From assembly GCA_016713405.1 (NCBI GenBank), contig JADJPF010000027.1, positions 62,001-126,000 on the forward strand: DNA of 64,000 nucleotides, read 5' to 3'. Below, one piece after another: positions 27,475-35,298 of the stretch. Every line of letters begins with the position of its first letter. Within the stretch, counting starts at the first letter, position 1. Both the position numbers and the translations under genes were made by a program. The DNA comes from Blastocatellia bacterium (lineage in GTDB: Bacteria; Acidobacteriota; Blastocatellia; Chloracidobacteriales; JADJPF01). Below the pieces are notes generated by a model that ran no database searches, was not told where the DNA came from, and saw only the letters and a list, made by a program, of their open reading frames with translations.

Positions 27475-27930
27475 CTAAAAGCCCTGCAACCTTTTAGCGG
27501 TATTTAATAGCCCTTGTGCGCGTCTAATGGCCTGGTTTCTCATGCCTAGGGTCGTACCAATTTTTATAGCCATTTCTAGGTCAGCTTGGGCCTGTTGAAA
27601 GCCTTTTTGTTTCATAAAAAGTTCTGCTCGGTTAATATAGGCCGAAATGTCCTTAGCATCTAATTGTAGGGCCATATTTAAGTGAGTTAGGGCCTTTTCG
27701 TCCTGCTCTAGGCGCATATAGGCCGCACCCAATGCACTATGACAATAAGCATTGCGTGGGTCAATAGTGACAAGACCCTCAAAAATGATAGCTGCTTCTT
27801 CTGAACGGCCTTGCTCATGCAAAGTAAACCCTAGCATAAGCAAGAGTTGATATTCATCAGGCTGCCATTCTTTAACACGTGCTAGTGTTAAACGGCCATC
27901 CATCCAGGCTTGTAGGATAACATCATTCAT
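27475..27930 (-). CDS. TPR chaperone of the SycD/LcrH type
   Basis: 151 residues with three TPR units from about 28 to 130 (LLMLGFTLHEQGRSEEAAIIFEGL, AYCHSALGAAYMRLEQDEKALTHL, ISAYINRAELFMKQKGFQQAQADL). This matches the size and repeat number of class II T3SS chaperones such as SycD and LcrH, which hold the hydrophobic translocators in the cytosol. It lies between the unknown T3SS gene at 27947 and the hydrophobic secreted candidate at 26729, the usual place beside its client. A general TPR protein is the alternative, but location within the T3SS block favours the chaperone call. Confidence 0.78.
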   Translation of the reverse strand: MNDVILQAWMDGRLTLARVKEWQPDEYQLLLMLGFTLHEQGRSEEAAIIFEGLVTIDPRNAYCHSALGAAYMRLEQDEKALTHLNMALQLDAKDISAYINRAELFMKQKGFQQAQADLEMAIKIGTTLGMRNQAIRRAQGLLNTAKRLQGF

Positions 27931-27946
27931 TGGAGTGAATAGTCCC

Positions 27947-28456
27947 TTATCCTTTGGTTTGTGAACCCATACGAGCTAGGATTCTATCTTGAATTTGTAG
28001 CAAGTGTTCAACTAAATTAAGCATTCTAGCTTCTTTTTCAAGCTGGCTAATTAATTTTTGTTGTAGTGTGCCTGTGCCAGGAGCTTTTTGATTAATTTTT
28101 TGTATAAGCTGGTTGGTTTTTCCTTTTTGGCCTTTAGCAATTTTTTCAAAGGACATTTTGCGTTGAGTTGGGTCGCCAAAAGCATAAAGGACAAATTGAA
28201 TAGAAGGAGGTTCAAGCTCAGCATGTGTTGGAGGTGCTTGATCTAGCCTCATAGCCTCCTTAAAGCTTAAAGCTTCAGGACTATAATCTACAGATATACC
28301 TTCAACCGTAGTACGTCCGCGCAGTTCTGCTTGTTGGACATCATTATAGAGGACTACTTGAGTATCAAGGTCTTTTTCTATACGTTGATCGAGTACTCGG
28401 TCTAAATTTCCACCTAAACCAGTATTATTTAATCTACTTTTAATATCATTAGCCAT
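27947..28456 (-). CDS. T3SS-linked protein of unknown family
   Basis: 169 residues from the ATG at 28456, chosen because AAAGG lies eight bases upstream; an upstream in-frame GTG at 28465 would overlap that site. There is no signal peptide or membrane span. The N-terminus (MANDIKSRLNNTGLGGNL) is Asn/Gly-rich. The middle has a Pro-containing stretch (PPTHAELEPPSIQFVLYAFGD), and the C-terminal half is basic and helical (QLIQKINQKAPGTGTLQQKL, then a long helix). It lies between sctU and the TPR chaperone gene, 16 bases from the latter. It could be a secreted early substrate, a gatekeeper or a needle-related protein; no family was recognised. Confidence 0.5.
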   Translation of the reverse strand: MANDIKSRLNNTGLGGNLDRVLDQRIEKDLDTQVVLYNDVQQAELRGRTTVEGISVDYSPEALSFKEAMRLDQAPPTHAELEPPSIQFVLYAFGDPTQRKMSFEKIAKGQKGKTNQLIQKINQKAPGTGTLQQKLISQLEKEARMLNLVEHLLQIQDRILARMGSQTKG

Positions 28457-28486
28457 AACTAGCACCTTTCTTAAACAGTTATAAAA

Positions 28487-29572
28487 TTATCGATTATTAT
28501 TAGAATTATTTTGTTTTGACATGCGATAGACCCAATTTAGCACTTCTGCAACAGCTTCATATAGTTCTTCAGGTATTTCTTCACCTTCTTCTAATTTATT
28601 AAGTGCATGGGCTAAAGGTATATTACGCATTATAGGAATATTATTTTCACGAGCAATTTCTAAGATTTTTTCTGCCATCAACATTTCGCCCTTAGCAATA
28701 ATTTGCGGGGCAGGGCTTTCTTCTTTATTGTATCTGACTGCAACGGCAATGTGTGTTGGATTCACGATGACTACGTCCGCCTTTTTTACATCTTGAACCG
28801 CGTTGTGTTGTAACAATTCGCGGTGCAGGCGTTTACGAGCCGCTTTATTATGCGGGTCGCCTTCATCCTGCTTATATTCTTGTTTTACCTCATATTTAGA
28901 CATCATTAGATCTTTCATCCACAAATGTTTTTGCAGACCAAAATCTACAACACCAATGACTAAAAAGAGGCCACCAATTTTTACTGCAATATCAAAAAGA
29001 ATGCTACCTGTTAGGCTAGCAGAATACCAAAGTGAGCGACGACCAGAAACAATTAATTCTGGTAAGTTATTTTTGAAAATAACATAGAACATCGCGGTTA
29101 AAATCACAAGCTTAAAGATGGTTTTTAGTAACTCAATATAAGTTTTTTTCTGAAAAAACATTCCCTTAAAACCATTGACAGGGTTTAATTTATCAAATTT
29201 AGGTTTTAAGGTTTCAGTAGTAAACAGTGCGCCTACTTGCATAAATTCTACTGACATAGCCATAACAAAATTGACGGCTAATATAGGTGCAAGTACCTTA
29301 AACATTGCTATACCACCGGCTGCTAAAGCATCAGTAGCTTGAGATAAATCTATTTGTTTTATGGAAAAGGCTAGTTTAAGAGAATCTTGCATATAATGTA
29401 CAAGCACATCAGCATTAAAACTATTAAGTGCTGCTAGTAACATTACTGTAATAAGAAAGAGAATCGCGCTAGATAAGTCTTTACTTTTAGATACATTGCC
29501 TTTTCTGCGAGCATCTTTTATACGCTTAGGCGTGGGTTTCTCTGTCTTTTCTCCGCCTTGTCCTTCTGCCAT
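28487..29572 (-). CDS. sctU: T3SS export-gate switch protein SctU (FlhB/YscU family)
   Basis: 361 residues. It opens with EGQGGEKTEKPTPKRIKDAR, the family N-terminus, followed by four membrane helices (about 33-50, 85-110, 143-163, 185-207). The cytosolic domain holds the self-cleavage site NPTH (in VVIVNPTHIAVAVRY), where cleavage between Asn and Pro switches substrate class from early to late. The end (EIPEELYEAVAEVLNWVY) is typical. It is the last of the sctRSTU membrane set in the order R-S-T-U and is followed by the substrate and chaperone genes. FlhB and SctU cannot be told apart on this protein alone; the operon decides for the non-flagellar form. Confidence 0.93.
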   Translation of the reverse strand: MAEGQGGEKTEKPTPKRIKDARRKGNVSKSKDLSSAILFLITVMLLAALNSFNADVLVHYMQDSLKLAFSIKQIDLSQATDALAAGGIAMFKVLAPILAVNFVMAMSVEFMQVGALFTTETLKPKFDKLNPVNGFKGMFFQKKTYIELLKTIFKLVILTAMFYVIFKNNLPELIVSGRRSLWYSASLTGSILFDIAVKIGGLFLVIGVVDFGLQKHLWMKDLMMSKYEVKQEYKQDEGDPHNKAARKRLHRELLQHNAVQDVKKADVVIVNPTHIAVAVRYNKEESPAPQIIAKGEMLMAEKILEIARENNIPIMRNIPLAHALNKLEEGEEIPEELYEAVAEVLNWVYRMSKQNNSNNNR

Positions 29573-29612
29573 TAGACTATTACCTCAAAAAGTTATCGGC
29601 AAAATAAAATAA

Positions 29613-30482
29613 TTAGTTCCCAAAAGTAGCCTTAGCAATAATTGTATAAAGCACTTTTAGATAAGCAATAAATCTTTCTTCCATTTGAGCAATAATTGAT
29701 GTCCAAATTATAAAGAGCATTCCACAACCTACTATCATTTTGATTGGTAGGGAAAGGAAAAACACATTCATTTGTGGGGCGACACGGTTAAAAATACCAA
29801 AAACAACATCTGTTAAAAATAAACAAACTAGGACAGGTGCAGCTAATTGCATACTAACTACTAAAACATCAGCTGACATATGAATTATGTCACTAAGAAT
29901 TGGGCTAAGTTCTGTGCCTACTACTAAACCAGTAGCTATTTTAGGAAAAGCATTAACAGGCAAGCGTTCAAAACTATAAAAAAGTGCGCGAATATAAAGC
30001 AAGTGTCCATCTAAGCAGAAAAAAAGCACTATTGCTACTTGTAATTTCATTTGACCCAACAAAGAAGCTTGAGTATTAAGTTGTAAATTAAGTAATTGAG
30101 CAATAGTAGCACCACGAGCATTATCAACCATTTGTCCTGCTGATTGTATACCATAGAAAATTAATGATGTTATATAGCCAAGGGTTACGCCAATAAGAGC
30201 TTCTTTAATCATCATTAAAACAAAAGGAATAAAAGCTGTAGGAATTGCTTCTAAAGGAATAGCGGCGGCCATTGCTGGGTAAATTAAAAAAGTAAGAGTA
30301 AAAGCTAAGGCGATTTTAACAGGTGCGCTAATTGCACCACCGCCTAAAAATGGAGTGTAATTTATTGCAGGGACTAGACGTGCCATTATTAACCCATAAA
30401 GTGAAAGAAATACAATAGGGGATTGAGTAATCCCCAATGCACTTAAAACTAGCTCTATAATGTTATAAATGGTGTTGTCCAT
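29613..30482 (-). CDS. sctT: T3SS export-gate protein SctT (FliR/YscT family)
   Basis: 289 residues with about six hydrophobic helices. Conserved features are MARLVPAINYTPFLGG near the N-terminus, the KEALIGVTLGYITSLIFYGIQSAGQMVDNARGA stretch (about 115-145, with the amphipathic GQ-x-x-D segment) and the PVLVCLFLTDVVFGIFNRVAPQMNVFFLSLP region, diagnostic of FliR/SctT. SctT sits with five SctR and four SctS subunits at the core of the export channel. It is 38 bases from sctS and 40 from sctU. The length is slightly above that of many SctT proteins. Confidence 0.93.
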   Translation of the reverse strand: MDNTIYNIIELVLSALGITQSPIVFLSLYGLIMARLVPAINYTPFLGGGAISAPVKIALAFTLTFLIYPAMAAAIPLEAIPTAFIPFVLMMIKEALIGVTLGYITSLIFYGIQSAGQMVDNARGATIAQLLNLQLNTQASLLGQMKLQVAIVLFFCLDGHLLYIRALFYSFERLPVNAFPKIATGLVVGTELSPILSDIIHMSADVLVVSMQLAAPVLVCLFLTDVVFGIFNRVAPQMNVFFLSLPIKMIVGCGMLFIIWTSIIAQMEERFIAYLKVLYTIIAKATFGN

Positions 30483-30520
30483 AAATTAACTTTAGTGAAC
30501 TTATTTTACTTAATTTTTAC

Positions 30521-30784
30521 TTAGCGAATTCCAGGTATTTCGCTAAAAACAGCTTGGGTAAAGCGAATTAAGGTTGCTAACATCCAAGCACCTGTTACGG
30601 CTAATACTACAAATGTAGCAATAATTTTAGGCACAAATGTTAAAGTTTGCTCTTGTACTTGAGTGACAGCTTGAAATAAGCTAATAATAAAGCCTATTGT
30701 CATAGCTGTAATCATTGCAGGTGCAGAAAGAACTAAAATTAATAATAAAGCTTGCTTAGTAAGTCCAATTACTAGTTGTTCCAT
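30521..30784 (-). CDS. sctS: T3SS export-gate protein SctS (FliQ/YscS family)
   Basis: 87 residues, the usual size, with two membrane hairpin helices (about 15-37 and 51-73). The family signature is present: ALLLILVLSAPAMITAMTIGFIISLFQAVTQVQEQTLTFVPKIIA, including the Q-V-x-E-Q-T-L-x-F-x-P-K segment. Four copies wrap the SctR/SctT core of the export gate. It lies between sctR and sctT, as in nearly all type III loci, with intergenic gaps of 35-38 bases. Confidence 0.95.
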   Translation of the reverse strand: MEQLVIGLTKQALLLILVLSAPAMITAMTIGFIISLFQAVTQVQEQTLTFVPKIIATFVVLAVTGAWMLATLIRFTQAVFSEIPGIR

Positions 30785-30819
30785 AACTTACTCCAAAATC
30801 TATTAGTTATACTGTTATA

Positions 30820-31599
30820 TCAGAGATAACTTAAAACTAACCCTTTAACTAGTAGATACCAACCATCAACTAAAACAAAAATTAGTATCTTAAATGGTAA
30901 AGAGATAGTTACAGGTGAAAGCATTGTCATACCCATAGAGGTAAGAATATTGGCAACAATCATGTCAATAATTAGAAATGGGATAAAAATTAAAAAACCT
31001 ATTTGGAAAGCTTCTTTTAATTCGCTAGTAACAAAAGCAGGAATAATTACCCGAAAACTACCAGCATAAATAAAGCTTGTATCGCCTTTGGTCATTCGTT
31101 TAGATAGTTCTAAAAACAATAATCTATCCCGGTCATGACAATTACGTACTAGAAATTCCCGTAAAGGTTCTTGACCTCTTTTAGCTGCTTCATATAGAAC
31201 ACGCACATTGGCTTCAGAAAGTAGTGTGTTAGTTTCTGGAACTTGACCAACTGCGCTATAAATTTCTTGTCCTACTGGAGTCATAATAAAAATGGATAAG
31301 ATAAAAGCTAGTCCAGTAATTACTTGATTAGGAGGGGCTTGCTGTGTACCAAGCGCACTACGTAGAAGTGATAGCACTACAGATATTTTTACAAATGAGG
31401 TCATTGTAATAGCAATAAAAGGTGCTAGTGATAAAGTACCTAGCACTATTACCATTACTAATGGACTAGGGATGCCACGATTGCCATCTTGGGCTAGTGT
31501 GATAGTAGGTAGAACTAGCATCACAAAAAGTATTGATAATAAGCTTATGGCGCGGCGACTGGGCCTATAGCTAGTAATGGTTTTGAGTAAGTGCTGCAT
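30820..31599 (-). CDS. sctR: T3SS export-gate protein SctR (FliP/YscR family)
   Basis: 259 residues. It has a cleavable signal peptide (about 20-36, ending TLAQ), as in flagellar FliP, followed by family segments SFVKISVVLSLLRSALGTQQAPPNQVITGLAFILS, PAFVTSELKEAFQIGFLIFIPFLIIDMIVANILTSMGMTMLSP and VTISLPFKILIFVLVDGW. Five copies form the ring of the export pore. Its ATG lies one base after the stop of the FliO-like gene, pointing to tight coupling. Non-flagellar SctR proteins are usually shorter (about 215-230) and lack a long leader, so the leader is a flagellar-like trait. Confidence 0.93.
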   Translation of the reverse strand: MQHLLKTITSYRPSRRAISLLSILFVMLVLPTITLAQDGNRGIPSPLVMVIVLGTLSLAPFIAITMTSFVKISVVLSLLRSALGTQQAPPNQVITGLAFILSIFIMTPVGQEIYSAVGQVPETNTLLSEANVRVLYEAAKRGQEPLREFLVRNCHDRDRLLFLELSKRMTKGDTSFIYAGSFRVIIPAFVTSELKEAFQIGFLIFIPFLIIDMIVANILTSMGMTMLSPVTISLPFKILIFVLVDGWYLLVKGLVLSYL

Positions 31600-31600
31600 T

Positions 31601-32038
31601 TTACCTCCTCAAATATTTACTAAATTCTTTAATTGCACTTGATCCAAGGCTAGGTTTAGTAGTATTTGCTAAACTAATTATTTCCATAGCTTTTTCTATA
31701 GAAGCAGATTCTAATTCAGAAATTAGCTCGATTTTTTCTTGTGTAACACCTAAAAGTAAGTGTTTTCCTGCTACTTCTACAACATAGAGAGATTTTTGCG
31801 GTTCTAGAGTGTAGCGAGCAACTACTTTCATTAGCTGGCTTTCTGCTGGCATTCCCATTAGTTTAGGTAAGTAACGTAAGCTAAAAAAGGCCAACAGACA
31901 AACAAAGCCTAGCATTAAAAATGTTTTTAGTAGCATTACAAAAAGCGACCAGCCATCTCCAAGAAGAGGGGCATTTATGGGCCCAGGCTGTGTTGGGTCG
32001 ATTTGTTGCCAAAGAAATAAATACACTATGGCTAACAC
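31601..32038 (-). CDS. FliO-like membrane protein inside the T3SS operon
   Basis: 145 residues, starting with GTG (AGAGGA nine bases upstream). One membrane helix (about 32-55, LFVMLLKTFLMLGFVCLLAFFSL) is followed by the FliO pattern LMKVVARYTLEPQKSLYVVEVAGKHLLLGVTQEKIELI and a short helical tail. FliO stabilises FliP during assembly of the flagellar export gate, and sits next to fliP in flagellar operons. Injectisome loci generally lack it. Here it directly precedes sctR with one base between stop and start. The assignment rests on this motif, topology and position. Confidence 0.82.
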   Translation of the reverse strand: MLAIVYLFLWQQIDPTQPGPINAPLLGDGWSLFVMLLKTFLMLGFVCLLAFFSLRYLPKLMGMPAESQLMKVVARYTLEPQKSLYVVEVAGKHLLLGVTQEKIELISELESASIEKAMEIISLANTTKPSLGSSAIKEFSKYLRR

Positions 32039-32158
32039 AACAATCTATCCTCTCATTATGAAAAGTTTTTGGCTGGATAATTTAACTTGATTTTGGAATG
32101 TTAATGCGCTTTGCTTGATAGGGCAAGAGGAGTTTTTAACTTATTGATTATTAAAGTG

Positions 32159-33748
32159 TTACTTAAATAACCTTAAAATTCTAACTCCTAATTCACCATC
32201 AACATCAACTAATTCACCTTTACCAATAATTTTTCCATCTACACTCAGTTCTACTGGTTCCGATGGGGTACGGTGTAAATCTATGATTTGACCAATACGT
32301 AGTCGTGTTACATCCGAAATCGTTAAATTACGTCTTCCTAGTTCAACTACTACTGTAACCGGTACAGATTGAATAAACTCTGCACTTTGTGACAGATCCT
32401 CTTCTTCCATTTCTTCGCTTTCACCCTCCAAATTTCTTTCCTTTGCTTTAATTTCGCTTTCTTGGCTATGTGGTCTGGGATTATAGGAAACCACATTAAG
32501 CATTACTTTTATAGCTGATTCTTCTGTAATTATTTCACCCTTAAAACCTAGCTCACCCCATAAGCCTAGCCTAACATAAACCTCACCTGCAAGTTCTGAC
32601 CCATATAGTTTTAGTGCTACATCCGGCAAAAGTATAATATCAGAAGGCTCTAAAGAATAGAGATCTAAGGATGTTAGGTTTATTTCTCCTATTTCCACGA
32701 TCAGCTTGGTTTTAAGCATTTCTAAATTAGGAAGCCAATCTCTTAACAACTCTAATTTGTTTTGCTCATTTATTTCTGATTTAGTTACATCATTAAGTAG
32801 ACCATATGGTAAATAAAGATTTAAGTATCCTAAGGCTTCCCCTACAACTACTCTAGTACATAACTGTAATACAGGCTCATGAGGCTCAGCTAAGCTATCC
32901 ATAGCCTTAAAAGCTTGTCCACCTTGAGTAAATAATTGCTCAAGTCTAATTGTGATACCAGCAAACTCGGCCATAGTATCACTCATAGCTTTAATAATAC
33001 GTAAGATAAGAAACTCTATTACTCCAGTTTCAATATTAGATAAAGCTCGTAGCAATTTATTAGTGCTAGCACTTTCACTACCAAAAATTTGATCCACCAT
33101 ATCAATAATAAAATTAGGATCTATTTCTAGTAATGATTTACGCCCTGAAGGTTCAATCCCTACAACTGCTAGAGGCACAGGAGTTGCGAGCTTTTTTGCT
33201 ACCTGTTCAAACGGCACTTCCACAACATTTTCAATCTTAAAATCAATATGAGTATCTTCATTAGAAAGTGTTTGAGAAAGACTAAAAATTATTTGAAATG
33301 GATAAATACCTATTAAATCACCTTGAGAAAGGGGAGTTAATGTTTTAGGTGCTATTTGTCTACCATTAAGGTATGTTCCATTAGCACTTTGATCAACTAG
33401 AAAAAAGCTACCTTTACTAGCAACTACGCGAGCATGTTGGCTTGAAACTACACGGTTATTTAAGTGAAGGTCACAAGCAGAGTTGCGACCCATTAAAAGA
33501 GACTCTTTTTCACCAGCAACAAAGCTTTTTTCCCAAAGGTCACTTGTTTCATCACTGCTAATTTGAAAATTAATATTAAGTTGACGTTTTCCACGAATAT
33601 ATTTACGTAAGGTATTACCTAATAAATCGCGGAACGTTTCCTCCCATCGTGGCCCAGGTAAACAACATGACATAGTTGCTGATAGTTTGACACGTTCAGG
33701 AGAAACTTTTGGTAAATTAGTAAAACTAAACGGTGTAATCCGTTTCAT
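32159..33748 (-). CDS. sctQ: SctQ (FliM/FliN-type) cytosolic-ring protein with an FHA domain
   Basis: 529 residues, longer than usual SctQ (about 300-350). An FHA domain lies at about 84-160: LLMGRNSACDLHLNN, VVSSQHARVV, DQSANGTYLNGRQI, with the Gly-Arg, Ser-x-x-His and Asn-Gly marks of phosphothreonine binding. A FliM-like middle follows (about 170-410, with FIIDMVDQIFGSE and a GYLNLYLPYGLL segment), then an acidic linker (EGESEEMEEED), and a C-terminal SPOA domain (about 453-529: VPVTVVVELGRRNLTISDVTRLRIGQIIDLHR). SctQ builds the sorting pods below the export gate. The FHA domain suggests control by Ser/Thr kinase phosphorylation. Confidence 0.88.
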   Translation of the reverse strand: MKRITPFSFTNLPKVSPERVKLSATMSCCLPGPRWEETFRDLLGNTLRKYIRGKRQLNINFQISSDETSDLWEKSFVAGEKESLLMGRNSACDLHLNNRVVSSQHARVVASKGSFFLVDQSANGTYLNGRQIAPKTLTPLSQGDLIGIYPFQIIFSLSQTLSNEDTHIDFKIENVVEVPFEQVAKKLATPVPLAVVGIEPSGRKSLLEIDPNFIIDMVDQIFGSESASTNKLLRALSNIETGVIEFLILRIIKAMSDTMAEFAGITIRLEQLFTQGGQAFKAMDSLAEPHEPVLQLCTRVVVGEALGYLNLYLPYGLLNDVTKSEINEQNKLELLRDWLPNLEMLKTKLIVEIGEINLTSLDLYSLEPSDIILLPDVALKLYGSELAGEVYVRLGLWGELGFKGEIITEESAIKVMLNVVSYNPRPHSQESEIKAKERNLEGESEEMEEEDLSQSAEFIQSVPVTVVVELGRRNLTISDVTRLRIGQIIDLHRTPSEPVELSVDGKIIGKGELVDVDGELGVRILRLFK

Positions 33749-33797
33749 AAAATAAAGTAAAACACCTTGTTAATTTTTCGTAAGACACAGAGAATTT

Positions 33798-34712
33798 TTA
33801 GACTGTATAATCAGTGTTAGTAGTACTTAAAGAAATTTGGCTTTCATCAACACTATTACTAGTTTCATTGTAAGATTGACGACGTTGGTTTTGTTGTTGG
33901 TTAGATTCTCCTTGGTTAGAGCCACCAAAACCACCACTTCCGCCACTATCAGCACCAACAGAAACTTGGAAGTTAGCTACTTCTAAACCTTTGTCTTGTA
34001 ATGCTTTAATTAATTCTTGCGCGCCTTGGTCGATATTATCTTTTACATGAACATTTTCTGCAATGAAAGTAGCATAAACTTGACCATCTTTAGTGCTAAT
34101 TTTTAGTTTTAAGCCATCAAGAGCATCTGATTTTAAGTCAAATTGGAACTCTGCAACGCCTAATTCATTAATGCCTAATCTTACATCTTGAACGATTTGT
34201 TCCATCATTTGAGGAGGAATTACTGTATTAGTAGGTTGGATAGGGGCAGGGCTAAAGCTACGTTCAACAGGTGTTGGAACAGAAAATGCAGCTAAAGGAT
34301 TTACTTTAATTTCTTCATCCTTAAGCTTTTGCGGTTGTTCTTCACCAAAGGTGGAAAATTTATCAAACTCAGCTTTTGGTTTTTGTTTTATTTTATTGGC
34401 AGGTTTACGAGCATCAGTTTCTGGTTCTGAAACATTGCGATCATCAGGACGTGGACGAGAAGAATTGCTTGGGCTAGAGCCACTATCATTATTTCTGCCA
34501 GAAGAAGATGAACCAAAACCAAAAATAGTTCCTAAATCATCAGCGAGTCCTCCTAGATCTTCTTCTGAAGACTCGGCTTGTGGGTTGATATCGTCGTCTT
34601 GATCTTCAACTATAAATTCTCCAAATTGTTTAGTGGTTGCAGTTTTTTCTTTTTTAGCTTCTGATGAATAAGGGTTGCTTGCACCAAAAGGGCCATTAAT
34701 TCTATTAGTCAT
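33798..34712 (-). CDS. sctP: T3SS needle-length/specificity protein, SctP/FliK-like
   Basis: 304 residues from the ATG at 34712, which has GGAGG five bases upstream; an in-frame TTG at 34724 would fall within that site. The N-terminal 160 residues are polar and disordered (Ser/Pro/Asp-rich, many acidic pairs). The C-terminal domain (about 165-265) has the FliK/Flg_hook pattern: VRLGINELGVAEFQFDLKSD, LDGLKLKISTKDGQVYATFIAENVHVKDNI and IKALQDKGLEVANFQVSVG. The tail is Gly/Gln/Asn-rich. This protein class measures needle or hook length and, by contact with SctU, switches substrate. It lies between sctO and sctQ, as expected. Confidence 0.82.
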   Translation of the reverse strand: MTNRINGPFGASNPYSSEAKKEKTATTKQFGEFIVEDQDDDINPQAESSEEDLGGLADDLGTIFGFGSSSSGRNNDSGSSPSNSSRPRPDDRNVSEPETDARKPANKIKQKPKAEFDKFSTFGEEQPQKLKDEEIKVNPLAAFSVPTPVERSFSPAPIQPTNTVIPPQMMEQIVQDVRLGINELGVAEFQFDLKSDALDGLKLKISTKDGQVYATFIAENVHVKDNIDQGAQELIKALQDKGLEVANFQVSVGADSGGSGGFGGSNQGESNQQQNQRRQSYNETSNSVDESQISLSTTNTDYTV

Positions 34713-34763
34713 AAATTCCTCCAATAAAATGTTGAAAATAAAGTGTTAAATAATAAATGATTG

Positions 34764-35276
34764 TTAAAAATCATCATTTTGCCGATTCATTTTTGCTGAG
34801 GTATACATTATTTGAGCAATTTCCTCTAATTGTTTAGCTTCTTTCTTTCTTTCTTCTTCTTTTAAGGCTTGATGCCAGTTTTCTTTATGTTTTTCCATTA
34901 CTTGAACTTCTTTAGATGCAGCAATTAAAGCATCTTCTGCCTTTCGTACTTCCCCTTCTGCACGTGCTACGGCTTTACGTTGATTTTCTACAGCTTGCTT
35001 AATTTCTTCTATTTTTGAGATCATATCTTCAATATGAATTTTACGAATTTTAATTTCATCAACCGTCTATTTTCCGCTAAACATTTTATCGTTATACTCT
35101 TGAGTCATTTGGTTTTTGCGCTCAATAGCAGCAGTTAGCTCTTCTTTAATTTGCTCTAATTTTTTTTCTTCAGCTTTAAGTTCATCTTTCTTTTTATTAA
35201 GAAATTGTATAGCGTCTTCTCTAAGACGTTCTTTTTCATCTAGTATTGGTTGTAATCTATATTTAACCTTGGACAT
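34764..35276 (-). CDS. sctO: T3SS stalk protein SctO (FliJ/YscO type), interrupted by an in-frame TAG
   Basis: Read from ATG at 35276, the frame encodes 69 residues of coiled coil (MSKVKYRLQPILDEKERLRE... DKMFSGK), then TAG at 35067-35069. The same frame goes on without another stop: TVDEIKIRKIHIEDMISKIEE... to the end at 34764 (170 codons including the TAG). A restart at ATG 35024 is possible but has no clear ribosome site. Joined, the product has the length and two-helix coiled coil of SctO/FliJ, which links the ATPase SctN to the export gate, and the place after sctN agrees. The TAG could be a real nonsense change, a sequencing substitution or a suppressed codon. Confidence 0.7.
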
Positions 35277-35298
35277 GAATGCTCCTTAAAGAAGTCTG

